In this document: piece after piece, positions 1-8,991 of the stretch
How the letters are laid out: each line of letters begins with the position of its first letter
Numbering within the stretch: position 1 is the stretch's first letter
NCBI GenBank assembly: GCA_021155045.1
Contig: JAJNQB010000016.1
Coordinates: forward strand, 68,710-132,709
Direction: 5' to 3'
Length of the DNA: 64,000 bases
DNA from: Arcticibacter sp.
GTDB taxonomy: Bacteria > Bacteroidota > Bacteroidia > 2-12-FULL-35-15
The notes under the pieces: generated by a model
Databases searched by the model: none
What the model saw: the letters and a program-made list of their open reading frames with translations, nothing else
What the model was told of the DNA's origin: nothing
Translations under genes and position numbers: made by a program

Positions 1-231
1 CAATTCAATTTTTACTTTTTCAATTCCAGTTTTTTTGAGTTTTAATTTTATGTCGTCCTCAATAACTTTCATTGCTGGGCAGCCTGTATAAGTTGGAGTA
101 ATGGTAATGATGTATGTGTCGTTTTCAATTTTTACATTGCGCAAAATTCCTAATTCAATAATATTTATTACTGGAATTTCAGGGTCTGGAATATCTGAAA
201 GTATTTCGAATATTTTTTTTTCGGTCAACAT
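1..231 (-). CDS. paaD: Phenylacetyl-CoA epoxidase subunit PaaD (partial, 3' end outside window)
   Basis: Reading from an ATG at 231 towards base 1 gives 77 residues beginning MLTEKKIFEILSDIPDPEIP and continuing through ILRNVKIEND and TPTYTGCPAMKVIEDDI. The DPEIPV start and the TYTGCPAM cysteine motif are hallmarks of the DUF59/MIP18 domain of PaaD (PaaJ), a small protein thought to help assemble or mature the PaaABC monooxygenase. It is the last visible gene of paaABCD, but a 142-base spacer with repeats separates it from paaC, so it may be partly uncoupled. The C-terminal half, which usually carries a zinc-ribbon cysteine cluster, lies outside the window. Confidence 0.9.
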   Translation of the reverse strand, partial: MLTEKKIFEILSDIPDPEIPVINIIELGILRNVKIENDTYIITITPTYTGCPAMKVIEDDIKLKLKKTGIEKVKIEL

Positions 232-279
232 TTATTTTAACGATTCTCAACAAGTTTGAATTTGAACACAATCTATATG

Positions 280-335
280 TTACATCAAGTAAGCTGATGT
301 TACTAATCAACTAATGTATTACATCGAGCGAGCTG
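280..335. repeat. Imperfect 17-nt direct repeat in the paaC-paaD spacer
   Basis: TTACATCAAGTAAGCTG at 280-296 recurs as TTACATCGAGCGAGCTG at 319-335, 14 of 17 identical. The first copy is also part of an imperfect hairpin (GTTACATCA...TGATGTTAC, 279-303). The second is followed by a GC-rich hairpin (CCCTTGG at 336-342 with CCGAAGGG at 347-354). No gene is visible in the 142-base spacer. The function is unknown; an operator, a processing site and a degraded small repeat are all possible. Confidence 0.45.
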
Positions 336-373
336 CCCTTGGTTTGCCGAAGGGAGGTGAGCCAATCAACCAA

Positions 374-1132
374 TTACCACTTTGCACCCGGGTAAGCTCT
401 CGGCAAGTATTGCAATTCTGCCAAAATATATCCTAAGTATTCGGTGTGAACTCCTTTTCTACTTCCTGTTTGCATATATCCATCAATAGGAACTTTTAAA
501 GTAGCTTCCATTAATACTTCCGTAATAATTCTTTTCCAATGTGTTTTTAGATTATTGTAATCAGGAGCAATTCCTTCCTTTACAACAAACGCATCTACTT
601 CATTGGTTTCAAATAATTCACCTGTGTACATCCAAATTTCATCTAATGATTTTTGAATACGTTGATGACTTTCTTCGGTGCCGTCTCCTAAACGTAATGT
701 CCAGTCGGTAGCAAATTTCAAATGGTATTTTATTTCTTTTAGTGCTTTCGCAGCAATAGCGGCAATGGTTTCATCTTTTGATTTTACTAATTCTTCATAT
801 AAACATAAATCAAAAGCAGATACGATTAATTGACGAGCAATAGTAAATCCAAAATCGCTATTAGGCAATTGCATAATTAAGTTGCAAAGAAACTGGCGTT
901 CGCCACGTTTGTATGCTAAATCATCTTCTGTTTTTCCTTTTCCTTCTACTTGGGCTGTGTATTTTAAAAGTGCATCCGATCTTCCTATTAAGTCTAATGC
1001 CATATTCGTCATTGCAATATCTTCTTCTAATAATGGTCCTTTGCTGCTCCATTCGGATAAACGATGTCCGAGAATCAATGCATTGTCGCCAAGGCGTAAT
1101 GCATAGTTAAATAATGCTTCCTGTTTTGTCAT
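374..1132 (-). CDS. paaC: Phenylacetyl-CoA epoxidase subunit PaaC
   Basis: A 252-residue protein, the normal length for PaaC. This is the catalytically inactive, ferritin-like partner of PaaA in the multicomponent oxygenase that converts phenylacetyl-CoA to its ring-1,2-epoxide. N-terminal ALRLGDNALILGHRLSEW and RQFLCNLIMQLPNSDFGFTI are typical family stretches, and the later WTLRLGDGTEESHQRIQ segment also fits. The paired EExxH iron ligands of PaaA are not apparent, as expected for the structural subunit. It lies between paaB and paaD on the minus strand, 55 bases downstream of paaB, in the standard A-B-C-D order. Confidence 0.93.
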   Translation of the reverse strand: MTKQEALFNYALRLGDNALILGHRLSEWSSKGPLLEEDIAMTNMALDLIGRSDALLKYTAQVEGKGKTEDDLAYKRGERQFLCNLIMQLPNSDFGFTIARQLIVSAFDLCLYEELVKSKDETIAAIAAKALKEIKYHLKFATDWTLRLGDGTEESHQRIQKSLDEIWMYTGELFETNEVDAFVVKEGIAPDYNNLKTHWKRIITEVLMEATLKVPIDGYMQTGSRKGVHTEYLGYILAELQYLPRAYPGAKW

Positions 1133-1187
1133 TGTAACAATTAGTTTTCGTAACTCGATTATTTGTAATTCGTAGGAATAAACCGTA

Positions 1188-1484
1188 CTAAATATTTTTT
1201 GCTCCTTCTGGCATCACATAAAATGTAGGATGGCGGTATGGTTTATCATTTGAAGGATCGAATAGCATTCCGCTGTCTTCTGGTGCTGATGCAACAATAG
1301 CAGCCGATGGCACCACCCAAATGCTTGTTCCCTCACTTCTGCGAGTGTACAAATCGCGAGCATTTTGTAATGCCATTTCTTTGTCGGTTGCATGCACACT
1401 TCCTGCATGTTTGTGGGAAATTCCTGGATTGGCTTGAATAAATACTTCCCATAATTGACCTTGTGTATCTTTTGCGTTACTCAT
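1188..1484 (-). CDS. paaB: Phenylacetyl-CoA epoxidase subunit PaaB
   Basis: A 98-residue protein matching the small PaaB subunit in size and sequence: WEVFIQANPGISHKHAGSVH near the N-terminus, ALQNARDLYTRRSEGTSIWV in the middle and a SNDKPYRHPTFYVMPEGAKN end. PaaB bridges PaaAC heterodimers in the cytoplasmic epoxidase complex. It follows paaA after a 98-base gap and precedes paaC, all on the minus strand, so one transcript is likely. Confidence 0.93.
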   Translation of the reverse strand: MSNAKDTQGQLWEVFIQANPGISHKHAGSVHATDKEMALQNARDLYTRRSEGTSIWVVPSAAIVASAPEDSGMLFDPSNDKPYRHPTFYVMPEGAKNI

Positions 1485-1582
1485 TTTATTTTATTTTAAT
1501 TTAATAAATTTTTTTTCTGTTTCAATAGTTCTCAATACGATCGTTCCTTGCTTTAACTTTCAATCATCAACTTTAAACTTTT

Positions 1583-2521
1583 TTATGCAACCAATATTTT
1601 TTTTTGTTTTGCAGCATAAGCATTTGCGGCTTCGCGTACCCAAGCTCCATTATTATGTGCGCTGATGTGGTTTGCTAATCTGATTTTATTTAATGGTCCG
1701 TTACCATTAATTACATTGCTAAATTCTTTCCAATCAATTTCCCCGTGTTCATAAATCTTTTTTGTTTCATTCCACTTTAATTTATCATCCGGAATTTTTA
1801 ATCCTATTATTTCAGCTTGTTGAACCGTTTTGTCGATGAAACGCTGACGCAATACATCATTACTTTCACGTTTAATTCGCCATGTCATTGCTTTACCTGT
1901 GTGTGGAGAATCTGTATCATGTGGACCAAACATCATCAGCGATGGCCACCACCAACGGTTTAATGCATCTTGTGCCATTTCTTTTTGTTCGGATGTTCCT
2001 GAAGCAAGTTTTCCCATAATTTCATAACCTTGACGCTGATGAAAACTTTCTTCTTTACAAATACGAATCATTGCACGCGAGTATGGACCATAAGAAGTTC
2101 GTTGTAATGATATTTGATTTACAATGGCAGCACCATCAACTAACCATCCTATTGCCCCAATATCTGCCCAAGTAACAGCAGGGTAGTTAAAAATACTAGA
2201 GTATTTTGCTTTTCCTGTATGTAACTGTTCAATTAATTCTTCACGAGAAATACCCAATGTTTCGCAAGCACTATATAAGTATAAGCCGTGTCCAGCTTCA
2301 TCCTGAATTTTAGCTAATAAAATCAATTTTGCACGTAAGCTTGGAGCGCGTGTAATCCAATTCCCCTCGGGTTGCATGCCTATTACTTCGGAATGCGCAT
2401 GTTGTGATATTTGTCGAATAAGATGCTTGCGGTAATCTTCCGGCATCCAATCTTTCGGTTCAATTTTAGAATCAGCATCTATAATAGCTTGAAACTTTTC
2501 TAAATGTTTTACATCTTCCAT
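1583..2521 (-). CDS. paaA: Phenylacetyl-CoA epoxidase catalytic subunit PaaA
   Basis: A 312-residue ferritin-like di-iron oxygenase subunit and the first gene of the operon. Two iron-ligand helices are visible: Glu45 followed by IQDEAGH at residues 72-78, and KEESFH at 156-161 with a downstream QGYEIMG. It catalyses O2-dependent epoxidation of the phenylacetyl-CoA ring, which commits phenylacetate to aerobic catabolism. The reductase PaaE and the later genes (paaG, paaZ, paaJ, paaK) are not in the window and may lie to the left. About 150 bases with no gene lie upstream and should carry the promoter. Confidence 0.95.
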   Translation of the reverse strand: MEDVKHLEKFQAIIDADSKIEPKDWMPEDYRKHLIRQISQHAHSEVIGMQPEGNWITRAPSLRAKLILLAKIQDEAGHGLYLYSACETLGISREELIEQLHTGKAKYSSIFNYPAVTWADIGAIGWLVDGAAIVNQISLQRTSYGPYSRAMIRICKEESFHQRQGYEIMGKLASGTSEQKEMAQDALNRWWWPSLMMFGPHDTDSPHTGKAMTWRIKRESNDVLRQRFIDKTVQQAEIIGLKIPDDKLKWNETKKIYEHGEIDWKEFSNVINGNGPLNKIRLANHISAHNNGAWVREAANAYAAKQKKILVA

Positions 2522-2669
2522 GTATGTTAGATTTTGTGGTACAAACGCTAATAAAAAAATGATTTTTATCAGCGCCTACAAATATCGTTATTATTTGTGA
2601 ATTTTACTACTGATTTTTAATTTGATATCGACATAAAAATCAGAACAAACTAGTAATAACAAAGAAAAA

Positions 2670-3125
2670 CTAGATGAGTTTTTCAAGTGTATTAAAAAGA
2701 GCATTATTGGTAATTAAACAACCGGCTTGAAGCAGTTCAAAAATTTCAACTTCTCTTTCTTTTTGATATTTTTTATTCGATTTAAGAATAGTTACAGCAG
2801 AAAAATCCTGTTGATTCAAATCATTTTTTGTTAAATCTATTTTGCTTCCTTCTTTTACTTTTATTCCTAATAATTTTATTTCTTCGCTTGTAAACTTATA
2901 AATGTGGAGGCTTTTCGCTTCTCTATATTCTAGGTATTCAATTTTTTTTAACACTTTATCATACACCACATCGCTAAAAACATCAATAAGCTCGTTTGCC
3001 TTTTCATTTTCTTGAATCTTCATCTTTTCCCAATCTTGCGCTGTTATTTGGGCGTGAGCTAAAAAGCTGATAAATTCTTTTTCTAAATTATTTAATTCTT
3101 CTGGTGTTAATCGCTTGTATTTCAT
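2670..3125 (-). CDS. DUF6495 family protein (Bacteroidota-specific, function unknown)
   Basis: From ATG at 3125 the product has 151 residues starting MKYKRLTPEELNNLEKEFIS. I recognise this as the conserved N-terminus of the Bacteroidota DUF6495 family, which continues with ITAQDWEKMK and a FSDVVYDKVLKKIEYLEYRE segment. The open frame extends 32 codons further upstream to 3221. I chose 3125 because family members start there and because a TATTTTTG promoter box (minus strand, 3163-3156) falls inside the longer version. There is no signal peptide or membrane segment, so the protein is probably cytoplasmic. No function can be given. It is divergent from pepT. Confidence 0.7.
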   Translation of the reverse strand: MKYKRLTPEELNNLEKEFISFLAHAQITAQDWEKMKIQENEKANELIDVFSDVVYDKVLKKIEYLEYREAKSLHIYKFTSEEIKLLGIKVKEGSKIDLTKNDLNQQDFSAVTILKSNKKYQKEREVEIFELLQAGCLITNNALFNTLEKLI

Positions 3126-3155
3126 TAAATTTTGAAATGTATTTTGAATATTGCC

Positions 3156-3163
3156 CAAAAATA
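3156..3163 (-). promoter_or_regulatory. Putative -7 box (TATTTTTG) for the DUF6495 gene
   Basis: TATTTTTG on the minus strand fits the Bacteroidota -7 consensus TAnnTTTG and lies 31 bases upstream of the ATG at 3125. No clear TTTG is seen at -33. It supports the shorter start. Confidence 0.35.
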
Positions 3164-3272
3164 CTGTAATTCGTGATTCTAAAAAGAGATAATTTTTGTT
3201 TTGGCAAATAGTTCTCGACAAACCTGAGTTAGCAATAATTTATCATTAAAAAAACGAACTAATTAATTTAAT

Positions 3273-4517
3273 ATGAAAATAGATGATTATACAGTAGCGG
3301 AGCGTTTTATTAAATATGCAAAAATTGATACGCAAAGCGATCCAAACTCTCCAACGTGTCCTTCAACTGAAAAACAAAAAGACCTAGCTAAAGTACTTGT
3401 AAATGAGTTGCTTCAAATAGGAGTGAAAGACGCTCACATGGATGAAAATGGATATGTTTATGGAACAATTGAAAGTAATACTTCTAAAAAAGTTCCGGTA
3501 ATTTGTTTTTGTTCTCACATGGATACATCTCCAGATTGTTCAGGCAAAAATGTGAATCCTCAAATCCATAAAAATTATGATGGAAAAGATATTGTTTTAC
3601 TTAACGATAAATCACAAATTATAAAAGTATCAGAACATCCATCTTTGCTAAAGCAAATTGGAAATGATATTATCACAACAGATGGAACAACTTTACTTGG
3701 TGCCGACAATAAAGCAGGTGTTGCTGAAATAATGGATGCTGCCAATCATATAATGAAACATCCTGAAATAAAACACGGAACTATTAAAATATTATTTACT
3801 CCTGATGAAGAAATTGGTCGTGGTGCTGATAAAGCAGATTTAAAAAAGGTTGGCGCTGATTATGGTTACACCATTGATGGAGAGGAGTTAGGGCACATAG
3901 AAAACGAAACATTTTCAGCTGATGGTGTTACCATTAAAATTCATGGAGTAAGCACACATCCCGGTTTTGCAAAAAACAAAATGGAAAGTGCAATTAAAAT
4001 TGCAAGTGAAATTGTTGCTGCATTACCCAAAGACAAAATGAGCCCAGAAAGTACAGAGAAGAAAGAACCGTTTGTTCATCCTGTTAGCATTTCAGGAGGA
4101 ATAGAAGAAACAGTTTTGCAGTTTATTATCAGAGCATTTGATGAAGAAGGTTTAGAAAAGCAAGAAGATTTTTTAAAACAATTGACAGAAAAAGTAATCA
4201 AAAATTACCCTAACTCTTCTTTTGATTTTATAGTAAAAGAACAATACCGCAACATGAAACAAGTGCTTGATAAAAATCCATCAATTGTAGATAATGCTAT
4301 GGAAGCTATTAAAAGAAGTGGTGTTACACCAGTTTTGTCGAGTATTAGAGGCGGTACAGATGGTTCACGTTTTTCTTATATGGGTTTGCCTTGTCCTAAT
4401 ATTTTTGCAGGAGAACATGCTTTTCACTCGAAACACGAATGGGTGAGTATTCAGGATATGCACAGGGCTGTGGACACTATTGTAAACTTATGCATGATTT
4501 GGGAAGAAAGAGCCTAA
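3273..4517 (+). CDS. pepT: Peptidase T (tripeptide aminopeptidase)
   Basis: A 414-residue M20B metallopeptidase of normal PepT length that releases the N-terminal residue of tripeptides in the cytoplasm. Di-zinc ligands and catalytic residues are visible: SHMDTSPD (His82, Asp84), LLGADNKAG (Asp145), TPDEEIGRGA (Glu179-Glu180), IDGEELGHIE (Asp202) and EHAFHSKHEW near the C-terminus. The SIRGGTDGSRFSYMGLP dimer/substrate loop is also present. It is a monocistronic-looking gene with its own stop 34 bases before the next GTG-start gene. Confidence 0.95.
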   Translation: MKIDDYTVAERFIKYAKIDTQSDPNSPTCPSTEKQKDLAKVLVNELLQIGVKDAHMDENGYVYGTIESNTSKKVPVICFCSHMDTSPDCSGKNVNPQIHKNYDGKDIVLLNDKSQIIKVSEHPSLLKQIGNDIITTDGTTLLGADNKAGVAEIMDAANHIMKHPEIKHGTIKILFTPDEEIGRGADKADLKKVGADYGYTIDGEELGHIENETFSADGVTIKIHGVSTHPGFAKNKMESAIKIASEIVAALPKDKMSPESTEKKEPFVHPVSISGGIEETVLQFIIRAFDEEGLEKQEDFLKQLTEKVIKNYPNSSFDFIVKEQYRNMKQVLDKNPSIVDNAMEAIKRSGVTPVLSSIRGGTDGSRFSYMGLPCPNIFAGEHAFHSKHEWVSIQDMHRAVDTIVNLCMIWEERA

Positions 4518-4525
4518 TTATTTTC

Positions 4526-4533
4526 TATTTTTG
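4526..4533 (+). promoter_or_regulatory. Putative -7 box (TATTTTTG) before the PagL-like gene
   Basis: TATTTTTG matches TAnnTTTG and lies 18 bases before the GTG at 4552. No -33 TTTG is seen. Confidence 0.3.
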
Positions 4534-4551
4534 TAATTCATTTTTTAAAAG

Positions 4552-5652
4552 GTGAAAAACAAAATACGATACAGTTTATTTTTATTTGGTTTATTAATTC
4601 CATTTTCAGTTTTTTCGCAAAAAAAAGAAACGCGTGATTTTATGATTACTGCTAATGGTCATGCAGGTTATATTATCAGCCACAGAAACAATATGACACA
4701 TTTAATCAAAGGTCATGTTGGCGTTGCCGAACTAAATTTTGTTTATCGAACGAATGGAAGAAAGCCATGGCATCAACTATACAAATACCCAGAGCTAGGT
4801 GTTGGTTTTATGCACTTTTGGTTAGGAAACCCCGAACAATTGGGAACACTAGAGGCGTTGTATCCATATTCTGATTTCAGATTAACGAAAATAAATCCAG
4901 TTTTTTCTTTGAACATGCGAGTTGGAATTGGTTTAGCTTATCTGATGAAACCATTTGATATAAAAACTAACCATAAAAATAATGCTATCGGATCTCATCT
5001 AAATGGTTTTGTAAATTTAAGGCTAAATGCTGTTTTTACTTTATCAAAAAAACTGAAACTTAATACAGGATTTGGAATGTCGCATGCCTCAAATGCTGCA
5101 ATGAAAACACCTAATCTTGGCTTAAACATTCCAACAGCACATCTTGGTTTATCATATATACTTGGTAACAAAGAATGGGTTTGCAAAAAAGATAGCGTAC
5201 CTCCTTGTGTAAAATCAATAAGAGTATCTATTATTGGAGCTTTTGGAGTAAAAGAATTAGAAGTGCCAACTGGCAATAAGTATGTTGCTTACAGCTTACA
5301 ATTAAATGCATACAAGCCACTAAACTATAAGAACAGAATTGGAGGAGGAGTAGAAGCGGGGTATAATGAGGCAACAAAAGCTGTTTGGGAAGATGATGGA
5401 ATAACCAATTATAAGTTTAAAGACATTGTTCAGGTGGGCGTTAAAGTAGGCTATGAGTACAGAATACACAGGCTTTCATTGCCACTTGAGTTTGGATATT
5501 ATATTCATAAAACACAAAGTTATAATGGAAAAATATTTCATCGTATAGGAATGCGATATAATATCAATAAACATTTAATAGCCAATTTTACTCTTTTCAC
5601 TCATTGGGCAAAAGCCGATTATTTTGAGTGGGGGTTGGGATATGAATTTTAA
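4552..5652 (+). CDS. Acyloxyacyl hydrolase / PagL-like outer-membrane protein
   Basis: A 366-residue protein starting with GTG, with a signal peptide ending FSVFSQ (about residue 23) and alternating beta-barrel strands. The central GFGMSHASNAAMKTPNLGLN segment matches the lipid A 3-O-deacylase (PagL, PF09411) catalytic region HxSN...NxG. Such enzymes trim acyl chains from lipid A in the outer membrane. By eye, the position of the third catalytic residue (Glu in Pseudomonas PagL) is Asn here, so activity is not certain. The protein is much longer than PagL (about 150-175 aa), with a second barrel-like half after residue 220. It overlaps the next gene slightly. Confidence 0.72.
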   Translation: MKNKIRYSLFLFGLLIPFSVFSQKKETRDFMITANGHAGYIISHRNNMTHLIKGHVGVAELNFVYRTNGRKPWHQLYKYPELGVGFMHFWLGNPEQLGTLEALYPYSDFRLTKINPVFSLNMRVGIGLAYLMKPFDIKTNHKNNAIGSHLNGFVNLRLNAVFTLSKKLKLNTGFGMSHASNAAMKTPNLGLNIPTAHLGLSYILGNKEWVCKKDSVPPCVKSIRVSIIGAFGVKELEVPTGNKYVAYSLQLNAYKPLNYKNRIGGGVEAGYNEATKAVWEDDGITNYKFKDIVQVGVKVGYEYRIHRLSLPLEFGYYIHKTQSYNGKIFHRIGMRYNINKHLIANFTLFTHWAKADYFEWGLGYEF

Positions 5653-6352
5653 ATACAATCAAATGCAGTTCAGTTTAAATAATATTCGTATTCAGTACAT
5701 ATTAAAATTAATGCTATTTTGGTTTTTATTTTTTGCAATGTTTCGTGTATTGTTTATTACATACCATCATGCTCAAATACCTGATGGCAAACATTCTGAT
5801 ACCGTTTTAGCATTTATATTTGCATTGAGGTTAGATTTATCTGTGATTACTGCAATGGTATTTATTCCTTTTGTTTTATGGGTTTGTCAGCAATTTTATA
5901 AAAACAGAATCATCCATTTAATCAATAAATATTTCAATTATTCATTAATTGTTATTGTTTCTTTTTTGAGTATGCTTAACATCAAACTTTATGGTGAGTG
6001 GCATACCATTCTTACAAAAGATGCATTGTTTGAATTTTTTTGTCCAAAAGAGGAATTAACATTTATGTCAGTTTGGTCCATCATATTAATTGGAGGAGGA
6101 GCACTTTTAGTAAGCTACTTAACCATTCGAGTTTATTATAAATACATTACAAATTTTTCTTATCCTATCGAAAATAAAAATTGGAGGTTAGCCCAAATCA
6201 TTGTTGGGGTGGCTATTTTGTCTGTTTTTTATAGAGGAGGATTGCAAACAAGAATTGTAAGTCAGAATAATGTTATTTATTCTGATTTAGAAATAAACAA
6301 TCAAATTGCCACTAATAATGTTTGGTATCTCGTTAATAGTTGGATAAATTAA
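5642..6352 (+). CDS. Truncated LTA synthase-like protein: membrane domain only
   Basis: A 236-residue membrane protein from ATG at 5642 (a TTG at 5624 and an ATG at 5663 are alternatives). Hydrophobic segments lie near residues 20-45, 58-85, 95-115, 140-162 and 185-200, followed by RGGLQTR and NNVWYLVNSWIN. This matches the N-terminal transmembrane part of Bacteroidota LTA-synthase/phosphoglycerol-transferase sulfatase-fold proteins, where GGxQxxP and NPxWN motifs lead into a catalytic domain of about 400 residues. Here a stop follows directly and the next gene is unrelated. Catalysis is impossible; it may be a deletion remnant or a regulatory membrane protein. It overlaps the preceding gene by 11 bases. 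Confidence 0.6.
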   Translation: MNFKYNQMQFSLNNIRIQYILKLMLFWFLFFAMFRVLFITYHHAQIPDGKHSDTVLAFIFALRLDLSVITAMVFIPFVLWVCQQFYKNRIIHLINKYFNYSLIVIVSFLSMLNIKLYGEWHTILTKDALFEFFCPKEELTFMSVWSIILIGGGALLVSYLTIRVYYKYITNFSYPIENKNWRLAQIIVGVAILSVFYRGGLQTRIVSQNNVIYSDLEINNQIATNNVWYLVNSWIN

Positions 6353-6380
6353 AGGAACAATAATTGTTATAACCCTTTTC

Positions 6381-7748
6381 ATGACTCAAAATAAATTTAA
6401 TCCTTTATACATCCTATTGTTTTTTTGTATAATAACTACTGCTGCCTGTTTTGCTCAAAAAAAGAAAAATACTCTTTGGCAATCGCTTAATACTCCAACA
6501 CAAAAAGATACATCTTTAAATGATTATTATAATGATAGGACATTGCGTTATTCTGATTACGTTTATAAAAAAAGCATTAAATCGGTTGAGTTAAGAGATG
6601 AAAGTTTTGTTTTATCACAACCCATTTTAAATTTAGGCTCATCAGAAAAACTAAAACTTAGTTTTGATGATTTGAATGCAGGATTTAGAACATATACATA
6701 TACTTTTATTCATTGTAATGCAGATTGGAAACCATCTGATTTAATGACGCAAGAATATATTGAAGGATTTGCAGAAAATAATATTAATGAATACAGTTAC
6801 TCTTTTAATACGCTTCAAAAATACACGCATTATAACGCTGCATTTCCCAATAATTCAACTCGTTTTACCAAAACAGGAAATTATATTTTAAAAGTTTTTC
6901 AAGATGGTGATGCTGATAATGTTGTTATAACAAAACGTTTTGTGATTTATCAAAATAAAATATCTATTCAAGCAAAAGTATCGGCAGCCAGCATTATTAG
7001 TGATAGAAATTACAAGCAAGAAATTGATTTTATTATTACGCATCAAGGCTATCCAATTAATAATCCTTATGGCGATTTAAAAATTTATATCACACAAAAT
7101 AATCGTTGGGATAATGCAAAGACTGATTTAAAACCATTATTTGTAAAGAATAACGAATTAGTTTATGATTATGATGAAATAAATGTTTTTCCCGGAGGAA
7201 ATGAATTTCGTTTTTTCGATATAAAAAGTATTCGCTATCAAACAGAAAAAGTATATAGTGTAAAAATTGATTCTACAGGTAATAATGTAACGCTTTATAA
7301 TGACGAAAAGCGAACATTTAAACGGTTTTATTCTCAACCAGATATGAATGGTGATTTTTTAATTAAAGTTCAGGAGGGCAAAAACAGTGAAGTGGAAGCA
7401 GACTATTGTTATGTTAATTTTTTTCTGCCTTGGGAACAAGTATTTACGGACGGTAATTTATATGTTTTTGGTGCTTATAATGGTTGGCAATGCACTTCTG
7501 ACAATTTAATGAAATACAACCCAAGGCGTTATGGTTATGAGTGTCAGTTATACTTAAAACAAGGATATTACAATTATGAATATGCTTATTTAAAAGATAG
7601 TGCTACAGAGGCCGATATTACAGAGGTTGAAGGTTCACACTATGAAACAGAAAATGATTACACCATTTATGTTTATCACCGCCAGCAGGGGACCTTTTAC
7701 GACCAACTTATTTGCGTAAAAAGAATAAATTCAATGAAAGATTACTAA
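6381..7748 (+). CDS. Type IX secretion system plug protein (DUF5103 family)
   Basis: A 455-residue secreted protein with a signal peptide ending ITTAACFAQ (about residue 25). The body matches the DUF5103/T9SS plug family: early YSDYVYKKSIKSVELRDES, the YTFIHCNADWKPSDLMTQEY block, a ITHQGYPINNPYGDLKIYI domain and a C-terminal carbohydrate-binding-like fold with YVFGAYNGW. The plug protein closes the lateral opening of the SprA translocon in the outer membrane when substrate is absent. This fits the T9SS type B adhesin and PorP/SprF protein at 30-36 kb. No other core T9SS gene is adjacent. Confidence 0.85.
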   Translation: MTQNKFNPLYILLFFCIITTAACFAQKKKNTLWQSLNTPTQKDTSLNDYYNDRTLRYSDYVYKKSIKSVELRDESFVLSQPILNLGSSEKLKLSFDDLNAGFRTYTYTFIHCNADWKPSDLMTQEYIEGFAENNINEYSYSFNTLQKYTHYNAAFPNNSTRFTKTGNYILKVFQDGDADNVVITKRFVIYQNKISIQAKVSAASIISDRNYKQEIDFIITHQGYPINNPYGDLKIYITQNNRWDNAKTDLKPLFVKNNELVYDYDEINVFPGGNEFRFFDIKSIRYQTEKVYSVKIDSTGNNVTLYNDEKRTFKRFYSQPDMNGDFLIKVQEGKNSEVEADYCYVNFFLPWEQVFTDGNLYVFGAYNGWQCTSDNLMKYNPRRYGYECQLYLKQGYYNYEYAYLKDSATEADITEVEGSHYETENDYTIYVYHRQQGTFYDQLICVKRINSMKDY

Positions 7749-7926
7749 AGTTAATTGGTTCATTGGTTGATTTGTAAATGTTAGTACATTCCCTATTATA
7801 AATTATATTAATATGTTTTTGTATAAAGTTTATGAAATATAGCTATTACAATAACATAAAGTCAATTCGGGCTTATCGAGAATTGGCGTTGAGCTATAAA
7901 AAACTAATATTTAATAGAAGGAAAGT

Positions 7927-8991
7927 CTAGGCTACCGACAACAAAAATAAGCTATGATCGATATTCAGGAAGGAATTATATATAAGAACATTCTTAATCG
8001 ACTTGTGTTTATTCTCACCAATTAAAATTGAACTTGGAACAGTTTGTGTTTTTAAAATCATCGAAGCAATCCACATTGCATAGCTAGATGCAGTTTGGTA
8101 TTCTCCACACAAATGTTTAAAATAAATTGATGTTGCATTTGAGAATAAATCTTTCATAATATCATAATAAACAGAATCATAACGGTTATCACCATTTATT
8201 CCATAAATAACCAGGTCAATATCAGAAAAATTTAATCCTTTTTCAGAAAGTAAATCATTGATTTTTGCTCCTATTTCAGTTTTATTTGCTGGCTTGTAAA
8301 TGGTTTTAAGCGCACGAATTTTAGCATAGGCATTTTCTGATTTCTCTTTGCCAAGCATAAAAAAGGCAGCTCCTTCGCCAGATATAGTTCCATTTGTTTT
8401 CGAATGAATCAAATCGAATGTAGAAACATTTTCTTTTTTCCAGTATCCAATTCTATCACACACTCTGTAATATTTGTCTGTCATCTCATCGTGTGCTCCT
8501 GTCAAAACATTTTGTGCTTCACCTTCAGCAATAGTCATCAAACTATCAAGTAAAGCACTTTCAAAGGAAAAACCTTTATGGACGTAGGTGAAATTATAAT
8601 TCATACATTTTAATTGCAAAGCAATTTGTGCACTCACGGTATTGTGAGTTGATTGTATGAATGAAGTAGGAGTGAGGAACTGTTCTTTATTTTCAATTAT
8701 CGCAAGAAGAAATTTTTCTGTATCTTCTAAACAACCCAATGCTGTTCCTGTGATAATAGCATCAGGCATTTCAATTTTTGCATCTTTCATGCAAATATTT
8801 GCAGCAGCAATACCCATTTTAATTAAACGAGCCATTCTGCGTGCTAATGTTGGATTCAAAAATTCTTTGTATGGAGGCTCAATACAGTATAAATAATTGG
8901 TATCATGCAAAACAGGTTCTGATAAAAAATCAGAATTATTAAATGTGTTTTGTGGCGAAATAACACTTAGTCCGTTTATATATGCTTCCAT
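7927..8991 (-). CDS. Ketosynthase-like chain-length-factor-type protein (PF13723), no active-site Cys
   Basis: A 354-residue thiolase-fold protein with the PF13723 beta-ketoacyl synthase N-terminal pattern: TPTSFIQSTHNTVSAQIAL at 107-125, then YVHKGFSFESALLDSL where a catalytic KS has its Cys. No Cys is present there, so it should be a non-catalytic partner (chain-length factor) of a KS. The GAHDE and SGEGAAFFML motifs of the family remain. It is the last gene of the operon and directly abuts the FabF-like KS (TAGATG junction), the usual KS-CLF pairing in type II PKS, aryl-polyene and flexirubin clusters. Confidence 0.75.
   Translation of the reverse strand: MEAYINGLSVISPQNTFNNSDFLSEPVLHDTNYLYCIEPPYKEFLNPTLARRMARLIKMGIAAANICMKDAKIEMPDAIITGTALGCLEDTEKFLLAIIENKEQFLTPTSFIQSTHNTVSAQIALQLKCMNYNFTYVHKGFSFESALLDSLMTIAEGEAQNVLTGAHDEMTDKYYRVCDRIGYWKKENVSTFDLIHSKTNGTISGEGAAFFMLGKEKSENAYAKIRALKTIYKPANKTEIGAKINDLLSEKGLNFSDIDLVIYGINGDNRYDSVYYDIMKDLFSNATSIYFKHLCGEYQTASSYAMWIASMILKTQTVPSSILIGENKHKSIKNVLIYNSFLNIDHSLFLLSVA

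Noticed and set aside
882..1110. Plus-strand frames opposite the paaC start region
   Set aside because: Shadows of paaC, with no start context and no recognisable product.
7749..7926. Possible small RNA or terminator between the plug gene and the KS operon
   Set aside because: Only a weak 6-bp stem (CAATTC/GAATTG near 7863-7885) without a T-run; not enough to call a feature.
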